Positions 8,676 through 18,974 are shown, counted from the first letter of the stretch. The stretch is 64,000 nucleotides of DNA from Aridibaculum aurantiacum (GCF_017355875.1 NZ_JAFEWC010000001.1:2294001-2358000), one strand, 5' to 3'. Notes: generated from the sequence alone by a model not told the origin. Translations and numbers: made by a program.

Positions 8676-11600
8676 ATGCAAAAAATTTTACCATTTGCCC
8701 GACAGGCAATCATGGCAGTAATGCTATTGCTCTTGTTTCACCAATTGAATGCGCAAGCAAAGCAAGGCGCAGCAACCATTACCATTTCTGGTAGAGTTAC
8801 CGACTCTTTAAAAACACCATTAAGGGATGTTTCCATCACGCAAGGAAAAAGAATTTTAGGCCTTACAGATGATAATGGAAAGTTTACGGTTCAAGCATCT
8901 CCATCTGGCAAGATCTCATTCTCCTATGTTGGCTACCAGTTTCACCAGGTAAATCCTACAGCAAACAGCAACCTGCGTGTAACTCTTAAAAGATCAGGTG
9001 CTGCACTGCAAGAGGTAGTAGTAACTGCCTTGGGAATAACGCGTGAAGAAAGAGGTTTAGGTAATGCAACTACCGTTATTACCAATGAACAACTTACATC
9101 TGCACCTGCTGCCAACTGGACAGATGCCTTATCAGGTAAGGTAGCAGGATTGAACCTTATTCGTTCTAACAGTGGACCTACAGGTTCTAATAAGATCATA
9201 CTGCGTGGAGAGAATAATCTTACCGGTGATAATGAAGCATTGATAGTATTGGATGGCGTGGTGATGAAACGTAGTAGTGCCCGTCGTACCGCTATACAAG
9301 GCGAGTCTGTGTATGGTACTGGTAGCGATAACATGCCTGCTGATTATGGTAGCAGCCTGAATGATATTAATGCTGATGATATAGAATCGGTTACTGTTTT
9401 GAAAGGTCCAGGCGCTGCGGCATTGTACGGACAAGATGCAGCGAATGGTGCCATCATCATAACCACTAAATCTGGTAGTGCTAAGAGAAAAGGCTGGGGT
9501 GTAACAGTGAACTCTAATTTTTCTGTAGAACAAATAAACCGCTGGCCCGACCTGCAGTACGAGTATGGACAAGGACTGGGTGGTGCGGCACATTACTCTT
9601 ATGGTGCCAGTGCTGATGGCCCAAGCACCAGCGGTACAAGCTCTGCTTATGGACCAAGGTTCAACGGGCAAATGTTCTATCAATACGATCCTGTAACACA
9701 GGCGCAAGGCAAAGAGGGTACACCATGGGTACCTTACAAGAATACAACACGTGATTATTTTGAAACAGGTAAAACATTTACCAATACAGTAAGTGTAGAT
9801 GGTGGTACAGACAGAACTACTGCACGTTTATCGGTGACTAATGTAAACAATACATGGATCACACCAAACACCGGCTATAAGCGTAACACTGTTGCCCTGT
9901 CAGTTAATTCGAAGATCAATGATCTTTTGCAGGTTTCAGCTAAGGTTAACTACACCAACAAGTGGAGTGATAACTTACCAGGTGCAGGTTATGGTAACCA
10001 ATCTATCATGTACTGGTATATCTTCTGGATGCCCAATGCAGATGTAAATTGGCTAAAGAACTACTGGCAGCTGGGACAGGAGGGAAGAAGAATAAGATAT
10101 CCATTCAGTAGCTTTCCTGAAAACCCATATGCTATTGCTTACGAGTTCATCAATAGCAGTAACAGGAATGGTATCACTGGTAATGTACAGGCAACTTACA
10201 ACTTCAATAAAGACCTGAGCCTGCAGGTACGTAGCTCTATGGATATGACATACGAGCAGAGAGCGCAGAAGCGTCCTTACGATGCAGGTTCCCGCTACCA
10301 GAAAGGAAGCTACCGTACGCAGAACATCTTCGCACAGGAAGTAAGCACAGACTTCTTATTAAGGTATTCAAAGAAGATTAATAAGGATCTTGGTGTTACC
10401 ATTACAGCAGGTGGTAGCCAGGTAAGAAACCGTTACAACAGGGATGAACTTCGCGCTGACTCGCTTACCATACCTGGATTGTATTCAATGGCTAACTCGT
10501 TGGGAAGTGTGATCACATTGCCTTATAGCAGCAGGATGGCCATTAATAGTTTGTATGGCGTAATGACGACCACGTACAAGAATTTACTTTACCTGGATCT
10601 TACTGCACGTAAAGACTGGAACAGTGTACTGGCAACGCCTGAGCGTACGGAGAATACAGGTTTCTTTTTTCCATCAGCAAGTATGAGTTTCATCTTATCT
10701 GATGCGGTAAGGCTTCCACAAGACATCAACTTTGCGAAGCTTCGTTTATCTGCTTCTGGTGTAGGTAGTGGTTCTACTATTCCTTATCTCACTTCTTATA
10801 ACTATTCCAGGGTTGAAACATTTCCTGGTGGGTTACAAAATCCTTCACTGTTAACCAATCCTAACCTGCTTCCACTAAGAACGATCACCTATGAAGCGGG
10901 TGCAAATGTGAAGATGTTTAAGAGCCGTTTAGGAGTAGATGTAGCGGTGTATGTTGGTAATACCATTGATCAACATTTACAACGCGTACTTGATCGTGCA
11001 TCTGGTTATACACGAGTATTGATCAACGCTGGTAAAGTTGGCAACAAGGGTATAGAAGTAGCACTGAATGGCACACCTGTTTCTACCAAGAACTTCAAGT
11101 GGACAAGTAGCGTTGTATTCTCAGCAAACAGGAACAGGATAAAAGAATTGGCTGATAGTTCAGTGGTATTGCAAACAGGTCCTGTAGGTGGAGGTCAGCT
11201 GGTAGCGCAGGTTGGTGGCAGCATGGGCGACTTGTACGGAAGAGGTTACCTGCGTGCTCCTGACGGCCAAGTAGTCTATGATGGCACTACCGGCTTTGCA
11301 CAACTTACACAAGATGTAGTTTACCTGGGTAATACCATTCCTAAAGGAAAGATCGGATTCACCAACCAGTTTACCTACAAGCAGTTTCGTCTCAACCTGT
11401 TATTCGATGCACAATATGGTGCTGTGGCACACTCGCTCATGCACTACAAACTTTCTGAGCAAGGAAAAACAACCAATACATTACCCGGCAGGTATAACGG
11501 CATTATTGGTAATGGAGTAGTAATGGGTACGGATGGTAAATACGTTCCTAACACTGTAATAGCTACCGATATAGATGAATACTACCGTTCGCACTTTGGT

Positions 11601-11876
11601 ATTGATAATGCAGAAGGAAGCACGTTCAGCACCGACTTTATAAAATTCAGGGAAGCAAGGCTGGATTATACATTGAACCCGCGACTAACAAAGAAGCTGG
11701 GATTGCAACGTGCCACCTTTGGTATCTATGGTCGCGACCTGTTCATCTGGTCTCCATGGCCAATGTTCGATCCTGAATTTGGAACCCTCAGCGGTAGCGA
11801 TATCGTTCGCGGATTTGAAACAGCACAATTCCCTTCTACACGTACAATCGGGTGTAACCTGGTTATCGGACTATAA
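8676..11876 (+). CDS. SusC/RagA-type TonB-linked outer-membrane transporter
   Basis: The ATG at 8676 begins a signal peptide (MQKILPFARQAIMAVMLLLL) and gives 1066 residues. A carboxypeptidase-like regulatory domain (about 35-110) has ISGRVTDSLKTPLRDVSI and FSYVGYQ. A TonB-box-like EVVVTALGI comes next, then the plug (about 120-250) with LIVLDGVVM and VLKGPGAAALYGQDAANGAI. The 22-strand-type barrel runs to the C-terminus. SusC proteins import large nutrient ligands with a SusD lid, and a SusD gene begins 11 bp downstream. The operon partners (DUF5689 lipoprotein and metallophosphoesterase) suggest a phosphorylated substrate rather than a plain glycan, but this is inference. No adjacent glycan-degrading enzyme or sigma factor was seen. 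Confidence 0.95.
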   Translation: MQKILPFARQAIMAVMLLLLFHQLNAQAKQGAATITISGRVTDSLKTPLRDVSITQGKRILGLTDDNGKFTVQASPSGKISFSYVGYQFHQVNPTANSNLRVTLKRSGAALQEVVVTALGITREERGLGNATTVITNEQLTSAPAANWTDALSGKVAGLNLIRSNSGPTGSNKIILRGENNLTGDNEALIVLDGVVMKRSSARRTAIQGESVYGTGSDNMPADYGSSLNDINADDIESVTVLKGPGAAALYGQDAANGAIIITTKSGSAKRKGWGVTVNSNFSVEQINRWPDLQYEYGQGLGGAAHYSYGASADGPSTSGTSSAYGPRFNGQMFYQYDPVTQAQGKEGTPWVPYKNTTRDYFETGKTFTNTVSVDGGTDRTTARLSVTNVNNTWITPNTGYKRNTVALSVNSKINDLLQVSAKVNYTNKWSDNLPGAGYGNQSIMYWYIFWMPNADVNWLKNYWQLGQEGRRIRYPFSSFPENPYAIAYEFINSSNRNGITGNVQATYNFNKDLSLQVRSSMDMTYEQRAQKRPYDAGSRYQKGSYRTQNIFAQEVSTDFLLRYSKKINKDLGVTITAGGSQVRNRYNRDELRADSLTIPGLYSMANSLGSVITLPYSSRMAINSLYGVMTTTYKNLLYLDLTARKDWNSVLATPERTENTGFFFPSASMSFILSDAVRLPQDINFAKLRLSASGVGSGSTIPYLTSYNYSRVETFPGGLQNPSLLTNPNLLPLRTITYEAGANVKMFKSRLGVDVAVYVGNTIDQHLQRVLDRASGYTRVLINAGKVGNKGIEVALNGTPVSTKNFKWTSSVVFSANRNRIKELADSSVVLQTGPVGGGQLVAQVGGSMGDLYGRGYLRAPDGQVVYDGTTGFAQLTQDVVYLGNTIPKGKIGFTNQFTYKQFRLNLLFDAQYGAVAHSLMHYKLSEQGKTTNTLPGRYNGIIGNGVVMGTDGKYVPNTVIATDIDEYYRSHFGIDNAEGSTFSTDFIKFREARLDYTLNPRLTKKLGLQRATFGIYGRDLFIWSPWPMFDPEFGTLSGSDIVRGFETAQFPSTRTIGCNLVIGL

Positions 11877-11887
11877 TACTAAACATC

Positions 11888-13405
11888 ATGAAGAAGACAA
11901 TACTCATCATCAGTTCGGTGGTTATGCTTTGCAGCACATTGCTTAGCTCATGCACCAAGAACTTCGAGCAGATCAATACTGATCCAAATAATATTCCAGT
12001 AGCAGCGCCATCACAGTTGTTTGCTCCTGCGCTTATCCGCACCCTTACTTACAACATGATCAGGAACCGCAACTTCAACAACGAGTTGATGCAGGTGACT
12101 GTAAACATCAGCGATGCGGAAGGGCAGGTATCAAGATTTGACTTCAGGTCTAACTGGAGCGACTACCTGTACAATGGATTGTATTCGCAGCTTACCGATT
12201 TCAAAGACATCTACAAGCTTACCAGCGATAGTGGCGTAAACTACAACAGGTCGTACATGGGCATATCGCTCATCTGCCAATCGTGGATCTATTCTATACT
12301 TACTGATACTTATGGCGACATACCATATTTTGAAAGTAATCTTGGAAAAGACAAGCTCATTTTTGAACCTAAGTTCGACAGGCAAAAAGATATCTACCTC
12401 GACATATTTAAGAAGCTGGAAGAAGCGAATACACTGCTTAGCACCAATACTGCTTTTGCCGGTCCTGATCCTGTCTTCAACAACAACGTACTGAGGTGGA
12501 GAAAGTTTGGCAATTCCCTTTACCTGCGGTTACTGCTTCGTGTATCAGGTAAAGCAGACGTGGCAGACAGCGCTATAGCAAAAATCAAAGACATCGTAGA
12601 GATCAATCCTGGCAACTACCCAATCATTGCTAACAATGATGAATCGGCTATTCTAAAATGGACTGGTGTAGCACCTTATATCTCACCATATGTAGCTGGT
12701 GTAAGAGAGCAGGATTTCAGGGCGCCGGGTATAGCCAGTTTTTTCATCGATAACCTGGTGAACTGGAACGATCCGCGTATAGACATTCCAACCTATGGCG
12801 CTAATGGTATCAACCGCTGGGCTATTGCTCCATCAAGCGGAGCTTATGTAGGTGTGCCTAGTGGATATGCCCCGGGAAGCAGTGTTGCTAAAAGATCATA
12901 CTTCTATTCTAATACTTCTGCTTCATCGCTGCAAACAGAACCACTGACTGGTATGATGATGAACAATGCTGAAGTGAAATTCATTCTTGCAGAGGCAGCA
13001 TTGAAAGGCTGGATCAGCGGATCAGCAGAAACCTATTATAACGAAGGTGCTTTAAGTAGCATTACACTTTGGCTTCCTACATGGAATGTGCCTATAGCTA
13101 CACATCTTGCCAATGCTGATATACAGTGGATTCCTTCAGCAACATTGGAAGAAAAGATGGAGCGCATTCACTTGCAGAAATATTACGCGCTCTTTATTAA
13201 TGATATGCAGCAATGGTTTGAGTACAGGAGAACAGGCCATCCGAATTTACCTAAAGGACCAGGCTTGCGCAACAATGGTGTGATGCCTGCCCGTATGACC
13301 TATCCTGTATATGTTCAATCTACCAATCCTACCAATTATAAAAAGGCAATAGAAGCGCAGGGACCTGATCTTATCTCTACACAAGTTTGGTGGCAAAAAC
13401 CTTAA
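11888..13405 (+). CDS. SusD/RagB-type substrate-binding outer-membrane lipoprotein
   Basis: This 505-residue protein starts with a lipoprotein signal (MKKTILIISSVVMLCSTLLSSC, lipid on C22). FEQINTDPNN follows, the typical start of the SusD_2 branch. TPR-like helices are present, for example LTDTYGDIPYFES and FILAEAALKGW. A conserved C-terminal region reads LQKYYALFINDMQQWFEYRRTGHPNL. SusD proteins cap SusC transporters and hold the ligand at the cell surface. The gene starts 11 bp after the SusC stop and 44 bp before the DUF5689 gene, so it is co-transcribed. Confidence 0.95.
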   Translation: MKKTILIISSVVMLCSTLLSSCTKNFEQINTDPNNIPVAAPSQLFAPALIRTLTYNMIRNRNFNNELMQVTVNISDAEGQVSRFDFRSNWSDYLYNGLYSQLTDFKDIYKLTSDSGVNYNRSYMGISLICQSWIYSILTDTYGDIPYFESNLGKDKLIFEPKFDRQKDIYLDIFKKLEEANTLLSTNTAFAGPDPVFNNNVLRWRKFGNSLYLRLLLRVSGKADVADSAIAKIKDIVEINPGNYPIIANNDESAILKWTGVAPYISPYVAGVREQDFRAPGIASFFIDNLVNWNDPRIDIPTYGANGINRWAIAPSSGAYVGVPSGYAPGSSVAKRSYFYSNTSASSLQTEPLTGMMMNNAEVKFILAEAALKGWISGSAETYYNEGALSSITLWLPTWNVPIATHLANADIQWIPSATLEEKMERIHLQKYYALFINDMQQWFEYRRTGHPNLPKGPGLRNNGVMPARMTYPVYVQSTNPTNYKKAIEAQGPDLISTQVWWQKP

Positions 13406-13448
13406 TCCTATCCACGCTGTAAAGCGGTTCGTCAATAAAAACATTACA

Positions 13449-14984
13449 ATGAAAAAATTAGAAACCTACTTCATAATACTGCTGTGTTTGTCTTTCATCG
13501 CCGGATGCAAGAAGGACAAATATGGCAATTACCCGGGTGGAAGGATCGGTCCTTTCATCGCCATCTATGATGTACGCGACCTGTACCATGGAGAAGACAT
13601 TGCTCTTACAAAAGAAAGATTATATGGCTCTTCCAGTATCACGGGTGTGGTGGTGTCGGATCATTCAGGTAAGAATTTGCCTGAAGGTTTATTAGTGATA
13701 CAAGACAGGCGTCGTCTAAATGAGTTAAGAGGTATATCCATAGCACTGGGTGCCAGGGCAGCGGATTATGTGCCCGGTGATTCTGTTATTGTGAACATAG
13801 AAGGCGGTACCCTAAAAAGAGTAAACGATATCCTGCAGATCACAGGACTAAATGCAGCTGCTGTAAATAAGGTTTCATCTGGTAATGAGATACCGGTAAA
13901 CCGTGTACCTGCGCATCATATACTGGCCAATCCGGACAAATACGAAAGCGTATTATCTGTGATTGTAAAAGGAGGATTTAATCCTGTGCCTGGTCCTAAC
14001 GAAGTACTGGCAGGCAATAAATTATTGAACGATGGCTTTGGCGATCTTCCCTTTCATACAGAAGCTACAGCCACCTTCGCCAACAACAAACCGTTCTTTC
14101 TGGCCAATTACTATGGAATTGTTTTCAGTGTAATGGGTGCAGATAAACAACTAAAGCCACAGTTCAGGGTACGTACAGCTGACGACATCGTACTGCTCAG
14201 CTCTACAGTAAATGTGTCGCCAATTATCATCACAGGTTTTATAAGTGATGTAAAAGGTGGTGATGGCAATTACGAGTATGCGCAATTTATGGCTACACGC
14301 GAAATTGATTTTTCGGCTACACCTTTCTCTGTTGTTGTTACCAACAATGCCAACGCTTCTGTACCAACAGGCTTTCCTGTCAATGGTTGGGGTACCGGTG
14401 GTGCACGTACTTTCAAATTCAACCTTACATCAGGTACTGCCGCTAAAGGAACATTCTTTTATGTAGGTGGCGCCGCTAAAATGATCAATGGTGCAAACTC
14501 TACCAGCATTGCCAATGCCAACTGGATACGTTCATTCAATTATGTAAATACAGGTGGCGATGGTTTTGGTAATGCTACTTCTGGTTTGTTTGCCAACAGT
14601 GGCAATGCATCTGGCCTAGCAGTGTTTGAAGGAACAACCGTTAATGCTTCTACTACACCAATAGATGTATTGTTTGTAGCAACAGGCGGAAGTCTCTATA
14701 CACCAGGTCCTCCTGAGCGTGGCTACCGCATTGCCAATACGGATTTCTATGATATTAAAAACCCTATCACGCTGCAAGACCAGCCTTTCTACAGGCAAGG
14801 TTCAAACACACTGAACATGGTGTATACAACAGCCGACATGGGCTACTTCTACAAGATGGGTGGTGCATACAATGTAACACTCGGCAGGTGGATGCAGGCA
14901 AGAACGCAGACAAACGTACTGCTGGAAAAAACATCTACACTGGCTGAGATAGAAGGCGAAGGATCAACTGTTCTTCTTCAGTAG
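13449..14984 (+). CDS. DUF5689-type surface lipoprotein of the SusCD operon
   Basis: This 511-residue lipoprotein has the signal MKKLETYFIILLCLSFIAGC with C20 as lipid site. The first 250 residues contain an OB-fold-like DUF5689 region (SSSITGVVVSDHSGKNLPEGLLVIQD, and YVPGDSVIVNIEG). This domain occurs in SusCD-linked lipoproteins, often beside phosphoesterase or nuclease domains. The C-terminal half is Gly/Asn/Thr-rich beta sequence with no recognised catalytic motif. It lies between the SusD and phosphoesterase genes. A substrate-binding or accessory role at the surface is inferred; the family's function is not established. Confidence 0.8.
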   Translation: MKKLETYFIILLCLSFIAGCKKDKYGNYPGGRIGPFIAIYDVRDLYHGEDIALTKERLYGSSSITGVVVSDHSGKNLPEGLLVIQDRRRLNELRGISIALGARAADYVPGDSVIVNIEGGTLKRVNDILQITGLNAAAVNKVSSGNEIPVNRVPAHHILANPDKYESVLSVIVKGGFNPVPGPNEVLAGNKLLNDGFGDLPFHTEATATFANNKPFFLANYYGIVFSVMGADKQLKPQFRVRTADDIVLLSSTVNVSPIIITGFISDVKGGDGNYEYAQFMATREIDFSATPFSVVVTNNANASVPTGFPVNGWGTGGARTFKFNLTSGTAAKGTFFYVGGAAKMINGANSTSIANANWIRSFNYVNTGGDGFGNATSGLFANSGNASGLAVFEGTTVNASTTPIDVLFVATGGSLYTPGPPERGYRIANTDFYDIKNPITLQDQPFYRQGSNTLNMVYTTADMGYFYKMGGAYNVTLGRWMQARTQTNVLLEKTSTLAEIEGEGSTVLLQ

Positions 14985-15055
14985 TAATACTGTTAGATAA
15001 ACATCTTAATCCACTTATCCATTGACTTTAAGCTAATCGAACGAACACAAACACA

Positions 15056-16540
15056 ATGATCAACAGGAGAAACTTTTTAAAGAATTTTAGTTTAGCAGGC
15101 GCAGTGCTGGCAGTGCCGGCAGCAGTAACACATGCTGCAGATACAACCGTTGCAAAGAAAGATGTAGGAGCGCTAACATTACGCGGCAGGGTGCACAGCA
15201 ATGGAATTGCAATAGCTGGCGTTGCTGTTACTGATGGCATCAACGTAACCACTACTGATAAAAAGGGCAACTACGAATTGCAGAGCAACAACACCGCTGA
15301 GTTTGTATACATCAGCATACCTTCTGGTTATGCATTCACCAACGAAAAGAATATTGCTAAATATTACCAGCCTATCACTGCTAAGGGAACATTTAAAGCG
15401 GATTTCAATTTAGAGAAATTGACCACGGATGATAAGAAGCACAACTTCGTTGTTTGGGCCGATACGCAGATGATCTCTAAGAAAGATGCAGAGCTGCTAA
15501 AAACCCAAAGCGCACCTGACCTGAAAGCTTTGGTGCAATCATATCCTGCAGGTTCCTTGTTTCATGGCATCGGTTGTGGCGACCTGGTATGGGATAAGTT
15601 TGAACTGTTTGAAGATTACAAAGAGGCAATTGACATGACAGGTGTTACTTTCTTCAACGTGATCGGTAACCATGATATGGATCTTGATTCTCGTACCGAT
15701 GATTTTTCTGCCCAGACATTTAAGCAGCAATTTGGTCCTACCTACTACTCGTACAACAGGGGCGATATCCATTATGTAGTATTGGACGATGTATTCTTCA
15801 TTGGTACAGCAAAGAAATACATCGGGTATATAACCGAGAACCAGTTGCAATGGTTGCAGCAAGACCTTGCATTGGTAAAGCCAGGGAGCACCGTAGTGGT
15901 AAGCCTGCATATCCCAACTACCACCGGTCACGCACGTCGCTTGAAAAAAGATGAAGAACTGGGTGGTTCGGTTTCTAATCGTAAACAACTATATAAGATA
16001 TTGTCGCCTTACAAGGTGCATTTTATGTCAGGTCATACTCACTTTAACGAGAAGTGGGAGGACGGCAATATGATGGAACACAACCATGGTACTGTTTGCG
16101 GTGCATGGTGGACAGGACCTATATGTGGTGATGGTACACCAAATGGTTATGGTGTATACGAAGTAGATGGCAGTGATCTGAAATGGTATTACAAATCAAC
16201 GGGCAAGCCAAAGGAGCACCAGTTAACCGTTCATGCAAGGGGTGCATCAAAAGATTACCCTGATGAAGTAGTAGCGAATGTATGGAACTGGGATAGCCAA
16301 TGGAAAGTAGAATGGTTGGAAGATGGTGTTGCCAAGGGCGCCATGGAACAACGCACTTCTTACGATCCGCAGGCAGTGGAACTATATGCCGGCCCAACAC
16401 TTCCTAAAAAGCACAAGTTCGTAGAGCCTACACTAAACGATCACATGTTTTATGCTAAACCATCGGCCAATGCGAAGGAAATAACAGTGAGAGCAACCGA
16501 CAGGTTTGGTAATGTGTATACCGCAAGTCAGCAGGTATGA
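15056..16540 (+). CDS. Calcineurin-like metallophosphoesterase with N- and C-terminal accessory domains
   Basis: This 494-residue protein starts with MINRRNFLKNFSLAG, a twin-arginine-like signal (RRNFLK). An Ig-like N-terminal domain (about 40-115) precedes the phosphoesterase core. The metal-binding motifs are WADTQ (D136; Gln in the usual His position), GCGD (D176), GNHD (N205, H206), SLHIP (H285) and GHTH (H327, H329). The C-terminal 120 residues form a beta domain typical of MetallophosC proteins. The family hydrolyses phosphomonoesters or diesters with a dinuclear metal centre. As the last gene of the SusC/SusD/DUF5689 operon it probably removes phosphate from imported or surface-bound ligands. 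A terminator follows at 16572. Confidence 0.9.
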   Translation: MINRRNFLKNFSLAGAVLAVPAAVTHAADTTVAKKDVGALTLRGRVHSNGIAIAGVAVTDGINVTTTDKKGNYELQSNNTAEFVYISIPSGYAFTNEKNIAKYYQPITAKGTFKADFNLEKLTTDDKKHNFVVWADTQMISKKDAELLKTQSAPDLKALVQSYPAGSLFHGIGCGDLVWDKFELFEDYKEAIDMTGVTFFNVIGNHDMDLDSRTDDFSAQTFKQQFGPTYYSYNRGDIHYVVLDDVFFIGTAKKYIGYITENQLQWLQQDLALVKPGSTVVVSLHIPTTTGHARRLKKDEELGGSVSNRKQLYKILSPYKVHFMSGHTHFNEKWEDGNMMEHNHGTVCGAWWTGPICGDGTPNGYGVYEVDGSDLKWYYKSTGKPKEHQLTVHARGASKDYPDEVVANVWNWDSQWKVEWLEDGVAKGAMEQRTSYDPQAVELYAGPTLPKKHKFVEPTLNDHMFYAKPSANAKEITVRATDRFGNVYTASQQV

Positions 16541-16571
16541 TATGAAAAAACTTTTTGCAAGAGTTTGGTCT

Positions 16572-16603
16572 TAAGCATCCTTATTATTCAGGGTGCTTAT
16601 TTT
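16572..16603 (+). terminator. Rho-independent terminator ending the SusCD-phosphoesterase operon
   Basis: TAAGCATCC pairs with GGGTGCTTA (one wobble) around a 10-nt loop, followed by TTTT. It lies 31 bp after the phosphoesterase stop. Confidence 0.7.
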
Positions 16604-16766
16604 CCACGGGACAACATCAATGAAGTTAAAAAGCTTTGATGGTAGCAGTGTTTCTTTATGTAAAAATGTGACAAGACTGTATTGCTCAAACGCCCGTCTG
16701 TCCAGTTATCATCATTGAAGATTGCAATTAGAATAACTTTAAGCTTCATCATAAAAATCAACAATT

Positions 16767-17135
16767 ATGAAAAAGTTTTTGTTTCTGACTCTAATTTTCA
16801 GTGCAATAATTTCAACTACCATGTATGCGCAAGGTGGTAACGACCAGGCTATGCTACAGCAGGCTAAAGAGCGAATTAAGCCAATGATGGTGGAAAAAAC
16901 CGGATTAACCGAAGCGCAGGCTGATAAGGTGATTGAAATCAATTTTGAAATGCGCCAGTCAATGCGTGGCTTCCGTGAACTCAGTGAAGCTGATCGTGCT
17001 AAAAAGATGGAAGAATTCAAAGCAGCCAGGGATAAGAGATACAGTGAAATTCCTTTAACTGCAGATCAAATTAAAGCTGTAAAAACTTTTTACGAAGACC
17101 TTGGAAAGAATATGCCACCAAGGCCAAATAACTAG
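16767..17135 (+). CDS. Small Spy/CpxP-like periplasmic helical protein
   Basis: This 122-residue protein has a signal peptide (MKKFLFLTLIFSAIISTTMYAQ) and an all-helical, charged mature part. Two LTxxQ-like segments are present: GLTEAQADKVIEIN near 46 and PLTADQIKAVKTFY near 97. Both resemble the conserved repeats of Spy/CpxP periplasmic chaperone-like proteins. Bacteroidota often carry such short homologues, and their clients are unknown. The gene stands alone, with a strong terminator right after it. A chaperone role is inferred from the fold only. Confidence 0.65.
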   Translation: MKKFLFLTLIFSAIISTTMYAQGGNDQAMLQQAKERIKPMMVEKTGLTEAQADKVIEINFEMRQSMRGFRELSEADRAKKMEEFKAARDKRYSEIPLTADQIKAVKTFYEDLGKNMPPRPNN

Positions 17136-17153
17136 TTCATTCCTCAAGTAACT

Positions 17154-17182
17154 AAAAGCTGCCTAAAGGCAGCTTTTTTTTA
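17154..17182 (+). terminator. Rho-independent terminator after the Spy-like gene
   Basis: AAAAGCTGCC pairs with GGCAGCTTTT around loop TAAA, with a long T tract. The A-rich left flank may also let it work for the convergent antiporter gene. Confidence 0.85.
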
Positions 17183-17279
17183 TTTGAACAACATCCAGTG
17201 GTTTACTGTTGCTGGCTTTGAAAATTATTAGCAGGATTCAAGATTTAGATGCAGTAAATTCAATCAAGCTGTCATTACC

Positions 17280-18752
17280 TCATTGAGGCATTGGCATTTT
17301 TAGTGTGCTATAAGCAGCTTTCAAAGCATCATCATCTTCGGCTAGTATGTACAAAGTATCACCCGGCTGAAGCACCGTAGAGCCAACAGGTGTGATGAAA
17401 ACATTGTTTCTTTTTATTGCCATGATGTTGGCTGTTTTAGGAAAATCTATTTGTACAATTTTTTGCAAAGCCACACCTGAGTCAGCTGGTAGCGTCACCT
17501 GCTCCATCCGGGATTTTACTTTTTCTGAAAATTCAAAGTCTGTTCCTATTCTACGCTTTGCTTTGGCAGGAGCTATAAGGTGCAGCAGCTTTGCCATATA
17601 GGTAATGGTGGTTCCCTGGATGAGAATAGACGTTACTGCAATAAAGAAGACAATGTTGAAGATCATTTGAGATTTTTCAATTCCGGCTATCATTGGATAA
17701 GTGGCAAAAACAATAGGCACAGCACCACGCAGTCCCACCCATGATATAAATAGTTTAGAACGCCTGTTAAAACCGGAGAATGCCAGGCTTATGAAAACAC
17801 CTAAAGGCCTTGCTACCAGGATAAGGAAAAGTGCGACAATCAACCCAATGCCTGCTACTGGCAATATCTGCGAAGGAAATACCAGCAACCCCAGCGTAAG
17901 AAAAAGTATGATCTGCATGAGCCAAGCCTGTCCATCGAAAAACTTTATCAGCGTGCGCTTATGTATGATGTTGCTATTACCTAGTATAACAGCAGCAAGA
18001 TATACAGCAAGGAAACCGTTTCCACCTAAAAATTCGGTACCGGAATACGTGAATATTGCTAGCGCAAGCACAAGGACCGGGTAAAGGCCTTCACTATTTA
18101 AAACGATGGTGTTGATCATCAGCTTCATCAATTTTCCCATTACATACCCCAGTAAAGTACCAATGATAATTCCCTTGAAAAACAGCGGTACCAAATTCCA
18201 AAAGCCCATTTCAGGATGGGCAACAAAAGTGGTAAGAGAAATAGTGAGGAAATAAGCCATAGGGTCGTTACTGCCGCTTTCCAATTCAAGCAATGGTCTG
18301 TTGAATCCCTTAAGTGCAACGCCTTTACTTCTTAATATTGAAAACACAGCCGCGGCATCAGTGGAAGAAACAATGGCTCCAAGCAGCAAACCTTCGGCAA
18401 TGGTGAAGTCAAGTACAAGATGTACAAAAAGGCCTAGTGAGACTGCAGTAATGCATACACCTAAAGTAGATAGAAGGATGCCACTTCGAAGTATGGGCCT
18501 GATGCTTTTGAAATTAGTATCAAGCCCACCAGAAAAGAGAATGAAGTTTAAGGCAGAGATACCTACGAACTGTGCAATTTTGGGATCTTCAAAATGAATA
18601 CCTCCCAAGCCTTCGGATCCTGCTAATATGCCAACAAACAAGAAAAATATTAGCGTAGGAATGCCGAACCTGCTGCTGGTAGTACCGGTCAGAATACTTA
18701 GTAACAATAGGATAGAACCCGTTAATAAAAGATTGTCAATGTTAATGCTCAT
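17280..18752 (-). CDS. K+/H+ antiporter of the CPA1/NhaP2 type with C-terminal RCK_C domain
   Basis: This 490-residue protein has about 12 hydrophobic segments in the first 390 residues. Characteristic stretches are FFLFVGILAGSEGLGG, FILFSGGLDTN, the ion-site region GAIVSSTDAAAVFSILRS and ELESGSNDPMAYFLT. The last 90 or so residues form a TrkA-C/RCK_C-like domain (ANIMAIKRNNVFITPVGST, LQPGDTLYILAEDD). This layout is that of potassium/proton antiporters of the NhaP2/CvrA group, which exchange cytoplasmic K+ for H+ at the inner membrane. The ATG at 18752 begins the first membrane helix. The gene is monocistronic on the minus strand. Na+ selectivity cannot be excluded. Confidence 0.9.
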   Translation of the reverse strand: MSINIDNLLLTGSILLLLSILTGTTSSRFGIPTLIFFLFVGILAGSEGLGGIHFEDPKIAQFVGISALNFILFSGGLDTNFKSIRPILRSGILLSTLGVCITAVSLGLFVHLVLDFTIAEGLLLGAIVSSTDAAAVFSILRSKGVALKGFNRPLLELESGSNDPMAYFLTISLTTFVAHPEMGFWNLVPLFFKGIIIGTLLGYVMGKLMKLMINTIVLNSEGLYPVLVLALAIFTYSGTEFLGGNGFLAVYLAAVILGNSNIIHKRTLIKFFDGQAWLMQIILFLTLGLLVFPSQILPVAGIGLIVALFLILVARPLGVFISLAFSGFNRRSKLFISWVGLRGAVPIVFATYPMIAGIEKSQMIFNIVFFIAVTSILIQGTTITYMAKLLHLIAPAKAKRRIGTDFEFSEKVKSRMEQVTLPADSGVALQKIVQIDFPKTANIMAIKRNNVFITPVGSTVLQPGDTLYILAEDDDALKAAYSTLKMPMPQ

Positions 18753-18974
18753 GCTTTCCTTCTATAAGTAAAATTTGTTGTAATACCGGCAACTGCAATT
18801 GGTAAAAAAACAATGCTAAGGCGCCTAAGATACAGTAATGGTATTTGGAGCGTGAGTGATCGATGGGAAAATGCACCATGAATGCATGCTGCAGCTTTAC
18901 AGGCTGGACCAAAACACTTTTATCCAGCACAACTACCACTCATCAAATTTTAAGGAATAATCAGCAGTAAGAAC

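Noticed and set aside
18742-18939. Minus-strand frame upstream of the antiporter
   Set aside because: It overlaps the antiporter start and has no recognisable features.
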